This document shows, one piece after another, positions 28,501 through 38,400 of a stretch of 64,000 bases of DNA. The translations under genes were made by a program, and so were the position numbers. The stretch covers positions 5,084,001 to 5,148,000 of the forward strand of contig NC_092650.1 in assembly GCF_032118995.1 (NCBI RefSeq), written 5' to 3'. This DNA comes from Asterias amurensis. Taxonomy: Eukaryota > Echinodermata > Asteroidea > Forcipulatida > Asteriidae. Within the stretch, counting starts at the first letter, position 1. Each line of letters opens with the position of its first letter. A model generated the notes under the pieces. It worked only from the letters and a program-made list of their open reading frames with translations. It was not told where the DNA came from and searched no databases.

Positions 28501-29741
28501 TGTTGCGCCAGTCCCACTGAGTAGGAAGAGCTGAAGTCTTGATGTCCAAGTGAGGCCTTGGATATGTGCTGTATAAAGGAAAAAGACAATTTATGTGCAT
28601 TATTTTAAAAGCTTTTGTCAAGATTTAAATTGAGTTAATAATAATAGACAAAACGTTAAATTTCTTGGTTTTACTTCAACAAAATGCAAACATTGTCGAG
28701 GAAGGAGGAGTGGGGTGGGGGTGGGATGGGCAATGACATATTATTTGGGTGGGGAGGGGTAGCTGTGATCATCAAAACTAGTAGAGGGGCTACTCAAATG
28801 TATTTAATCATTAAATCTGTGCAGTTTATATTCAGTCTCATAAGGGTGGGGGTGCAAATGGAAGCAAGGGCAAAGGGAACAATGGATTTGATATAGAACA
28901 AGTTGAACAAACTACAAACTGTATGGTTCTTGAATCTTTTAACTATGAATGAAACTTGGTCATCTTAGAATTTATTAAAATGATTAGCAATTTATCACAC
29001 TCTTATCTTAACAGTAACACTGAATGAAACGATGCTGAATCCAATGTTCTTTTAACATTTTTTTAAAACTTGTATTGTATGTAATGTGAGTTAATGTTAC
29101 CAATTAGAGTAAGACCCAGTGACTGCAGGGCGCTAGATTCCTTTTTTTTTTCTTTTTTTTTTGACATTGTCGGTCATAACCGACAATGTCAAAATTTTGA
29201 AAAAAGGAATGATGACCGATAATGTCAAAATTTTGAAAAAAGGAATCTAGCACCCCAGTCACTGGGTGGTCTGGTTACCAATAGCTCATTATTTGCCAAA
29301 ACATAATTTGTTTAATTAAAAGAAAATAAATACAATACTTGACACAAATCAAACTCAGCAATCTATTTTATATATTATAATTAATATTATTTGTAACAAA
29401 TTTAAGTTTAACGACTTTTAGTTTTATCATGCTTTTTTTACTTAGTTTTCGTCTATTTTATATTATTTAAAAAAAATTAAAGACTGAATTTTAAGAAAGT
29501 TTAAACATTTCTCACTGAAAAGTTAAATCACAGTCAGTTTTTTACAATGCCATTTTAAACAACACGTAACATTGACATTTGAAAGAAAATCAATTATTAC
29601 ACACACAAAAGATATTTACCTAACTCCTTTGACATTCTTGCCAAATTCAGGTTTATAACACGCCTCCCTCTTCCTCTGGTGTGCTATGCAGCTTGCAGCA
29701 CAAAGAATCACCAAGCAAAGTGTAACAATTTGCAACTCCAT
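22572..29741 (-). CDS. CTSZ: Cathepsin Z (cathepsin X), lysosomal carboxypeptidase
   Basis: A papain-family cysteine protease acting as a lysosomal or secreted carboxypeptidase. Seven minus-strand exons join in frame: 29741-29620, 28568-28405, 27660-27481, 26070-25914, 24997-24919, 23965-23876 and 22685-22572 (TAA). The total is 301 residues; human CTSZ has 303. The first exon encodes a signal peptide ([18 protein letters not shown]), followed by a short propeptide typical of this enzyme. The diagnostic HIP mini-loop is present in [13 protein letters not shown], with the catalytic Cys in CGSCW. Catalytic His is in [11 protein letters not shown] and Asn in [18 protein letters not shown] and [10 protein letters not shown] match the family closely. 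Introns hold a tRNA-derived SINE (27858-27932), several MITEs and a LINE tail. It is divergently arranged with HERPUD. Confidence 0.97.
24049..24246. mobile_element. MITE with gatccattaagctcc termini
   Basis: The left end agactgatccattaagctcc is mirrored by ggagcttaatggatcggtgt. The core gcgcgcggcagagttgtaca is shared with the copies at 13978 and 60575. It lies in CTSZ intron 5. Confidence 0.88.
25138..25406. mobile_element. MITE with ctagagggcgcactgg termini
   Basis: The left ctagagggcgcactgg and right ccagtgcgccctctag are perfect inverted ends. They extend outward as gagttatat and atataactc. The interior has 'gcggccattttctaagttga' and 'gcggccattttgtaagttga' as a direct duplication. It lies in CTSZ intron 4. 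Confidence 0.88.
26358..26940 (+). mobile_element. Degenerate 'ggtaattactcaa' MITE interrupted by a LINE tail
   Basis: The left part (26358-26600) and right part (26868-26940) carry consecutive blocks of the long MITE family ('tttggtaattactcaa' ... 'gggtgtttgttctttcat' | 'ctcgcaacttcaatgacc' ... 'attttcacag'). They are split by the insertion 26601-26867. Confidence 0.7.
26601..26867 (+). mobile_element. LINE 3' end (CR1/L2-like) inserted in a MITE
   Basis: A frame reads [17 protein letters not shown], the end of a LINE polyprotein, followed by a 3' UTR that ends 'gatggcgcattataaatgca' and an attattatt tail. This tail form is typical of CR1/L2 LINEs. The flanks are 'tttcatcat' and 'atcatctt'. 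Confidence 0.7.
27858..27932 (-). mobile_element. tRNA-derived SINE head
   Basis: On the minus strand the A box TAGCCCAGTTGG and B box GGTTCAAATCC have tRNA spacing. The acceptor ends do not pair, and sequence typical of a SINE body follows (27935 down to about 27800). It is therefore a SINE rather than a functional tRNA. It lies in CTSZ intron 2. Confidence 0.7.
29096..29283. mobile_element. Hairpin MITE
   Basis: Inverted ends: 'gttaccaattagag...cccagtgactgcagggcgct' pairs imperfectly with 'agcaccccagtcactggg...ggttaccaat'. The inner blocks 'gacattgtcggtcataaccg' and 'gaccgataatgtcaaaattt' are repeats of one another. It lies in CTSZ intron 1. Confidence 0.78.
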
Positions 29742-29953
29742 CCTCCCTGATGTCAACTAGAGTTTAGACGGTGAATAGAAAGTACGATCTGAACCCTACA
29801 ATACCAACTAAAAAGTTCTTGTTTCCTTGTTTGAGTTTGTTCAGGCAAGTTGAGAGAGAAAGAGAGGAGCAAAAGAAGTCAAGGATGCATCGAATGATGA
29901 TGAAGCAAATAAGCCGGGGTAGCAAATAAACAATACGAACATGTGACACGTTA

Positions 29954-29963
29954 ATCACGTGAC
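29954..29963. promoter_or_regulatory. CLEAR-like E-box upstream of CTSZ
   Basis: ATCACGTGAC differs at one base from the consensus GTCACGTGAC bound by TFEB/MITF factors at lysosomal genes. It lies about 215 bp upstream of the CTSZ ATG. CTSZ encodes a lysosomal enzyme, so the site is in the expected place; binding is an inference. Confidence 0.55.
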
Positions 29964-30371
29964 TTTCGATAGCCTGCGATTTAGTCTGCTTTCCTTTTTA
30001 ACTGGATGTACAAAATGCCCTATGTGACGGCAAGGACAAGATCTAAAATGACGCAATAAGATTTGTACGAATTAAAACGTGTAGATGGGGAAAACTACGG
30101 TGGCCAATGAATGCCACCCAATTTTTGTTTGATCCTTTGTCTAAAACTTCCAGTATACAGTGTAGTGTATAAAAGTTCATAATGTCTGTGAGAAAACATG
30201 CATGCTGTAGCGGAAATGTTTTAAGATGAATCTACAGATCACTTTATATTGATGAAAGGTAAGCATGAAACCAAATGAGCAATAATTATGATGTGTTTCT
30301 AATAATTTATCGGGAAAAAACCATCACAGAATAATAAAAACACAGGTTATGGTTCCGATCAAACTGTTAGA

Positions 30372-30390
30372 CCAATCACATAGCGCCATA
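30372..30390 (+). promoter_or_regulatory. CCAAT box with ERSE-like spacing near HERPUD
   Basis: CCAAT, nine bases, then CCATA. The ER stress element is CCAAT-N9-CCACG, so the first half and spacing fit and the second half matches 3 of 5. HERPUD genes are classic ER-stress targets. Confidence 0.4.
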
Positions 30391-30417
30391 TCAGCGACTG
30401 TCAGCTGACCTTTAATG

Positions 30418-30425
30418 TGACGTCA
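30418..30425. promoter_or_regulatory. Perfect CRE / ATF site TGACGTCA
   Basis: The full palindromic octamer is present about 330 bp upstream of the putative 5' UTR donor at 30752. CREB, ATF6 and XBP1-type bZIP factors bind this core. Confidence 0.55.
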
Positions 30426-30682
30426 TTTTCCAGAGAGACTGCGGAGTCTGGTTTTGTTATTGTGTGGTGGTGTTCCCGTTAATAAAACGTGAGAAAGTTA
30501 CATCAGTATTTCGGCGTTGTTGATTCTTCTGCCCTTCCTTGTAAGAGCTTGTGTCAAGGAACACGTTTTGGAAGAGCCAGTGCAGCTTACGGACACACAC
30601 ACAGGCCTGTAATATTCCCCGCTTTTAAGATTTAATAGGGACTTAGTTTTGTCCGGGCAAAGGAATTCCGCGGTGACTTGGC

Positions 30683-30752
30683 TTGGTACACTGCACATTG
30701 CATAGGGCGTTGTTTAGGAGACTGAACAAGGATATTGAGTCGTCAGTCGGAG
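30683..30752 (+). other. Putative HERPUD 5' UTR exon (3' part)
   Basis: It ends gtcagtcggag|gtgagc, a good donor. The next acceptor would be cctgcag at 32297, giving a second 5' UTR part 32298-32408 before ATG 32409. The 5' end is unknown. Prediction rests on splice signals only. Confidence 0.4.
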
Positions 30753-31926
30753 GTGAGCCCATTTTTGTTTACATTCTTTCCGTGTATTGTTTGTTTACAG
30801 AAATCTTTATGTCGAACTTAATATTCTGTAATTTATTGAATTTCACTTTTCCTCTGTATTTTTTTGTCGTTCTGTATTGCTGACAAATAATATATAATAT
30901 TAAAAATAAACTGGAAAACAGCTCAGTCAGTCTGAATCTGATGTTATGTTTTAGTTTTGAGCCAAGAAATGCCAGCTCCTCTTATTAAAGAAATGGCTCA
31001 TAATATTGGCTAATTTTCGACTGATGAGCCAGTGTTGGCTCGAGCCAATCATTTGTGAATAGAGTAGCCGGTGCCGGTATTTTTGGCTGAAACTGAGCTG
31101 TCCCCCCCCCCACCCCCCTAAAGAGACAACTCAAAACACGACAACTCAACCTCTTCCTAACTTTTTAATAACTTAATCTTTATATTTATTTCTTAGACCT
31201 GTAAATTGTGCATATAACACACTGCTGGACTCTCCCTGCGTTTTTACCCTAAAAAGCCCACAATTAGCATTGTTGGGCACAATTCAAATCAAGATGGGCT
31301 GGGCAAACCTGAAAGCTTTTGGTTTGGTTTGGGACTGAAATTCACGTGCAGCAAATTTGCGCGTGCGGATGTAGTTTGCTCGCTACATTTTGTCAAGCTT
31401 GACATGAACTGCACGGCATAAAATTACCCAAAGGGTGCCGCGTAATGTACGCGTGCTTGCCCAGGTCCTGGACATCGCCTTTTGGAGTTAAGTTTCGGTC
31501 TTAATAAAGAACCCTTTTGAATTCTCAACGATTCTTTTTGAAAAAGTATGATGTGGAATATAAAGTTGAAGGAATGACTTTGGATTCGTGGTTTGACACT
31601 TAATAGGCATGCAGCAAAAGCTGGTCAAAACAAAAAAAAATTTTTGGACACCACCACACTTACGCAAGGCTTAAACCTTCGTGCACAAATTTAAATGTGG
31701 CCATCAAGTTTGCACGCTCTTAGAGGCTGAAGTTTACGCGAGAATTGAAGTTTACGCCAAACAGCATCAGGGGATACATGATTTTTCTAAATAGAAACTT
31801 TTTTTCGGCAACATGCAAAATGGTGAGCTGGTACATCTAAAAGTATAAAATTTTAATGTAAATTTGTTTAAAAACTCCAAGCTGACAATAACTCCTTTAA
31901 AAAATCAACGGCGCCGTAACGTTGAC

Positions 31927-32123
31927 TTAAGCCTGGTTCATACTTCTTGCGAATGCGTATATGATCTGAATGTTGACGTCACAAATTCGCAACGAAATTC
32001 GCACTGAGTTGAGTTTCACAGCTCAACTCACTTGCGAATATCGCTGTGAAAGGAGAGTTGTGACGTCAAATTCACGTCAAATTCGCCCGCCTTCGCATTT
32101 GCAGGAAGTATGAACCAGGCTTT
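31927..32123. mobile_element. MITE with taagcctggttcatac termini
   Basis: The left end taagcctggttcatacttc and right end gaagtatgaaccaggctt are inverted, with inner complementary blocks 'gttgacgtcacaaattcgc' and 'gttgtgacgtcaaattcac'. It ends less than 200 bp before the putative acceptor of the HERPUD first coding exon. Confidence 0.88.
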
Positions 32124-32408
32124 ATGGGCAGGTGCGATGACAGACTGTATAACTTTGTTTCTACTCTATTCTTCGGTCAAGGTTAGTCTTCAGTCAATTT
32201 GTTCTATACTCTTGAGACTGAAAAGCTATTTTAATGGTTTACTACTGACAATCAGGCTGCACTCTAAAAAGTTTGTTTTCTTTCTGTACTCCTGCAGCTT
32301 TTGGTGTGAACTGATGTTGTTAATGGCTGACAGAGGTTTACTTTGAAGAAGAAACGTTCCACTACCAACAAGCTTTACATCAAGAGAATCATTGAAATTC
32401 AGATCACA

Positions 32409-35400
32409 ATGGACAAAGTAGCAGGGACACCTGTCACGATATCCATCAAGGCCCCAAACCAAAGGCTTGGAGACCAGACTGTGGAGTGCTTCCTAGATTG
32501 GAGTGTACTGAAACTTAAGAATCACCTTGCCAATGTATACCCTAGTAAACCTGTAAGTAAACACTACCTCAATGACCTCTGACCTCATCTTAGAGTTACA
32601 TACCTGTTGAATGTTAGCATAGTACATTTCTTATGTATGTAGGCTTTGGACAAATGCTAGTTTAAAAAAAACCGAGGAGGACCATTCAAAATTCTCTCTA
32701 ATCCAACTGTTCAGACGTCCTACTGACAATTGAAGTGTTCAAATGTATGTTTATATATACAAAAATGGACTAGCAGTGGACTAGTAAAACATCAAAAGGC
32801 CTGTGACCAAGGGCATGAAGGCAATCACCTTTGTTGCCTCCGTGAAGTATCAGGCATGCATCAAGCCAGCCAGGGCCCAATTTCATAGAGCTGCTAAGCA
32901 CAAAATTTTGCTTAGCATGATATTCCTGCCTTGGTTAAAACGGGATTAACAACCAAATTTCCAATTGTTGCATATATTGCTTGTTACTGGTATTCAGCTG
33001 TTGTCTGCTCATCCTGAAAATCATGTGGAAATTTGGTTGGTAATCCTGTTTTTATCGAGGCAGAAATTTCATGCTCAAGCTAATTTTTGTGCTTAGCACT
33101 AGCAGCTCTAAGAAATTGGGCCCATGTTAAATAGCTACATGTAGTCACTGGAAAGGTTAAGGCCAAATCCTGTATTACATGTTTAATATCTTATTATTCA
33201 TTTCAAGCAAGAGGTCACAGGATCAAATCATACACAGATCTAGTCAATCATCTTTGTTCCACCCAAAATAATTTAAAATTTACTCTGTCAGTTTCCTTTC
33301 TGTTTTTATACGTAATATTTGAGATAAAAAGTTGCATCCTCAAACATGCTTTTTAGTGGTTGTGTTCCCTGCTGGTTAAAAGGCAACAGAACGAATGGCT
33401 TTTGACAGGCGCACCCGGACTAAGATACATGTACATGTGTACTGACAAGTTGTATGCAGGACACTTGGACTCGGAAGTTAGAGCTCTGGCATGCCAATCC
33501 GGAGTTGGCAGGTTATAATCATGTTAATAGTAGTTTTGTCTTTGTTCAATCTCAAGATATTTAACTCATTTGTTGCATATCTTTACATCATTTGTCGCAA
33601 CAGTTACACCGGATTTCAATTTATGTCCCTGTATTCATTACTGCATGCATTAATTTCATGTTTACTTCACACATGGTTCACCACATCAATCTGTTTAAAA
33701 AATATAATAGTGTTAAAACCAAGGTACACTGATCTTATTATAAATCATGTGGATTTTGTTTTCATTTATTTTCCTCAGAATGCAAAGACTCAGAGAATAA
33801 TTTACTCCGGGAAACTTTTAAAGGACAACCTACTGCTTAAAGACGTACTACGCATGGTAAGTTTCAGCATTTGTTATTAAAAGCATTATTAGCAGTGTCC
33901 TTGCATGGCAACTACATGTAGACTAAGGGGAGGACTAAGCGGGGGTTTGGGATTGGAGTGCTGTTCGGTGGTGCACTGAGTGTCATTTTGATCTTAAATA
34001 AGAAAAAAAGTGCAGGGGAAAATCTTTGTCATAGAATACAAATGCTTTAAACAAAGTTATGCATCTGAAAGCAAATAGTTCTTTGCAACAAGGGTGTTTT
34101 TTTTTCTTCTTTTATATTTTCTTGCAACTTCGATGACCGATTGAGCCCACTTTTTCACAGTTTTGTTTGATGCTTATAAATATGTTGGGATACCAAGTGG
34201 GGATACTGGTTTTTTTGCCAATTACCAAAAGTTACTACATGTACTGCCTGTAACTGTGCACGTATCTATAGTCTTTTTTAAATTTTATTCCAGCTACTTA
34301 AATACAGGCTAAATTTACAGCCACCATATGGTACAATCCTTCAATGCTCAAAGGGCTCTCTCATTAGGGTTGATTGTTTTCATGGGATGTGAACTGTGAA
34401 AACAACTCTAACCATCCACGTCCTTATTGAAAATATTTATTCAGCTTAGTTCCACACCATCTCTGCCCATCAATATGCACACTGTGTAGTTACTTGTTTA
34501 CATGCTCTAAAGATTTTATAAACACGGAAAGAGTATTGGAGATAAAGTGGGCCAACTTCAAGTGTAGTAAAAACTTCCCCTTTTTTTCTCATATTAATAT
34601 TTCGTTAAAATGTTCAGTTTTGAATGGTAGGGTAATTGTTTACAGTCCTGTTAAACTCGCCGACTTCAGCCCACTGGGCTAGTAAACTGTGCTTTTTACT
34701 TGCCCCCCTCCCGTCCACTCCCAGGAATTTTTATTGGCCCAGATTTCAGATGTTTAAATTCAAGTATTGTCAGTACCTAAACATAAAGCAATGTGTAACT
34801 GTCACAACCAGTTTATTGATGAGATAAAGCCACATTCACACACTCAAAAAAAAGCTTTAAAAAATTTGTTTTGTATCGTTCACATCTAAAAAGAAAAATT
34901 ATAACATTATAAACAAGTAGGTTTGACAGTTTTTTAGTAGCCCTAAGGGCAAGTTGAGAAGTGGTGTTTACTAGCTTGTAGCAATTTTTACTAGACAGTG
35001 TGTGCTTAAGTGGCTATAGTAAAGCGCGAGTCCAGTGATTGATGCAAACACTCTACAGGTAATCATGTTAATTTCCAGTTTAAACAAAAAATTTCATTCA
35101 AACTATACATGATGATAAATCAGTGTGATTAAGTTTCCAATGTATTTGTTTTGTTTCTGTTCAGACTGATACGACTCTTCAACAGCACACTATCCATCTT
35201 GTTTGTTCCCCAACTCCTGAGGAACTCCTCCAAACTAAACTTCCATCTTCCGAGATGAAAAGAGAAACCTCATCACCAGTACCTACACCAGCTGCAGCGA
35301 GTCCAACAAGCCAGGATGGAGCGTCCTCAAGGAGGCAGAGCACGCCAGTGGAGCCGACGTTACCTTCAACGAGTGGGCTCAGACACAGAACTGTCAGTAC

Positions 35401-38400
35401 ACCATCGTTCTCCAACTACTATCCTTATAAGTAAGTTAGTCAAGGCAAAGTCACGCGGCAGCGATAATGAAAACAATAACGATCATGACGCAAAGTGGTT
35501 GAAATGCTCCTCGCAGAAGACAACCACGCTCGTTCAAGCAAGCGAGGGTGTGCATTGTTACCATTCTCAATTTCGTTCTTGTTATCGAGGCCGGTGTGAC
35601 CGGGCCTTTAGGGTGTGTTTGATTACCTTTTCCAACATTACCTGGGTTAGTCACAAGAGAGCCCCAATCAGGTAATGTTCATACGAGGGAGATTGGCTGT
35701 TGCCAGCTTGGTGTTTATATAGTATCCCCTTATGGTAGTTTGTTGAGTTCCCTTGATGGGAATATCATAAAAACAACACCTGATGAATTATGAGTTGTGC
35801 TGGCAGTGAAAATGTCAAAGGTTAGCAATTTCAGTTACATCTATTTTAAATTTCACCCAAAACATTAACAGAGTATAGCTTATCAGAAGTAGGCCTACAT
35901 GTAAATACAGATACAGACATCCTACTTGAAAATACCTGTGTACCAGTAAAAATATTTGTATACACAGATGTTTGTGAGTATTTCCATTGTTAATACACGG
36001 TTGGTAATTTAAGGGTGTTCTGCATCTGAATATTGATTAGGTAATTTTGTCCTTGGTGCATTGGAAATGTTGCCGTGAATCCGTAGCATTCTTGATGACA
36101 ATTGTAATAAACAACGGTCTGTGTTGATGCTGATGCAATGCTTATGTATTTGTCTAAAAAAACTTGGTTTGAAAGAATGGTATTCTATTTTTTGTCACCC
36201 CTCATTGGTGGTTTTCTTAGGAGAAGTGAATATTATTGGTTTTGAGTAACTGTTTACCTATTGATTAAAAGTAGTTATTACTGTTTACATGCAAAGTTAA
36301 AAGCCACCTGGGATAGAATCTTTTTTATTCGAACATTAGAGTATATGTTTCTCAATAATAAAATAATTTTTTTAGTAATTGTTTTAATGATTTATATGTT
36401 TAAAAAAAAATAATAAATGTGCGTGGGGGTTGACTCCGCTACGCCTTTTGTGACGTCAATCGAGGCAGACTTTGCCTCGATCGAACATCGGACACACTTA
36501 CATGCAAGTACATTCACGTCCTAGTCGTGAGGTTGTACATTTCGAAAAAGGTTTTTCAAGTGCATTTTTAGTGACCATGTACGATGAAAGATAACAAAGT
36601 CTTCTTGTGACATGTGTGGTAGCTGGACTTTGAGACATTTTATAACTATATGTTTTATTTTTTATTTTTTATTGATTCAGTTATGGGAACTATCAGTATG
36701 GTCAGAGAGCCAATCAGCAGGGCTTTGTCATGGCTAATCAGCAACAGCAAGCGTACTGGATGCAACACATGTACGCACAGCAAATGGCACAGTACATGCA
36801 GTAGTAAGTCAACTCAAGTTCTTCTGTTTTGTCTGCAGATAGTTGATTAGTAAAATATCCCCGTAAGGTTTGTGTGAGGCTGAAATTAAAGTAAATGTAA
36901 AAGGTAATGGACACTATTGGACTCAAAATAATCATTAGCATAAAACCTTACTAGGTAACAAGTTATGGTGAGCTGTTGATAGTAAAAAACATTGTGAGAA
37001 AGAAAGAAGTAATTTTCCATAAATTTGATTATGAGACCTCAGAATATGATTTTGAGGTCTCGAAATCAAGCATCTGAAATTACACAACTTAGTGTGACAA
37101 AGGTGTTTTGCAACTCGTACGACCAATTGAGCTCAAATTTCCACAATAAAAAAAAATTATACATATGTTGAGATACACTAAGTAAGAAGACTGGTCTTTG
37201 ACAATTACCAAAGGTGTCCAGTGTCTTTACCTAAACATGATGCGAGAATTTGATTGTTTCTTGCAAATGAAAGACTCTTAGACACTAGGTGGCAGCAGAC
37301 ATCCCCGCATCTAGCTTTTCAAATTTCTCCTCTAATGACAATATGCAGTTAGCCTTCCTTTTTTAACCTTGGGACTATTATATGTTCACATCAACGTGAG
37401 GTCGTACAGTCCGCCCAGTAAACTGCAAGTAAAACTGCACAAAATAGCTATGAGTACTTGATCTAGTACTTGATTTGTCTTTAATTTACTTCCTAAAAAA
37501 ACAAAACAAGCTAAATTGGTAAGTATCTTTGCTCACCTTTATTGATAAAGAACTCCTTTAATAACCCAGGATATAAAAAGCTCTTTTGCCTTTCAAATTT
37601 ATAAATTTTTTGTTAAAAACAAAAATTTTGTTTCTATTTTTGTTTCAGCTCTAATCAATTTGCAGCAGGCGGAGCTGGCCTTCCAGCAAATCTACCACCA
37701 GTCCATGCTCCCGTTGGTGTACCCCAGCCACAAGTCCCTGACCAGCCTGTGGTTTTGAATGCTCCCGTTGCCCCCAACGTGGCTGGCCCGGACCAGAACG
37801 TCCGGATGAACGCTGGCCTCGGTCCTGCTGTAGATGACAACGACGATGAAAACGCCCACCGTGATTGGCTGGATTATATTTACACGTTTTGCCGATTTGT
37901 CGTTCTCCTCAGCTTGGTTTATTTCTACTCGTCACTAAGTAGATTCTTGATGGTTACTGGCTTGATGATCTTCATGTTTATGTGAGTTTGTAGAAACACT
38001 TGCATATGCAAACCAGTCTGAATCACATATCAGCTCTATTCCTATCTTTGTGTCAGTCACCTCTTTATATTATAAGTTATCACACAAGCGCGAGTGGAAT
38101 ACGAAAAAATATAGCGCTTCTGCGACCCATGTCCAACGAGGCCGAAGGCCGAGTTGGATATGGGACGCAGACACGCTATATTTTCCGTATTTCCATGAGC
38201 GCGCGTGTGATAACGTATTTATCTTCAAGCAAACTTGGCGCGTGACATAGAACGCACAATACGCATGGTAGTGATATTAGCTGTACAATATAGGTTTTTA
38301 TCACCACTCCATTCTGCCAATCTGATTGGAGGATTAGCGCGTACTTGAAGATAATATAAGTTCCCATATCATAATATAAGTTCCCGTCTGCGTCCCATAT

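Larger units (their letters stand above)
29742..30751. promoter_or_regulatory. Divergent promoter region, CTSZ / HERPUD
   Basis: The region between the CTSZ start codon and the end of the putative HERPUD 5' UTR exon. It contains a CLEAR-like E-box near CTSZ and CCAAT and CRE sites near the HERPUD exon. No TATA box is convincing. Transcription starts are not determined. Confidence 0.6.
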
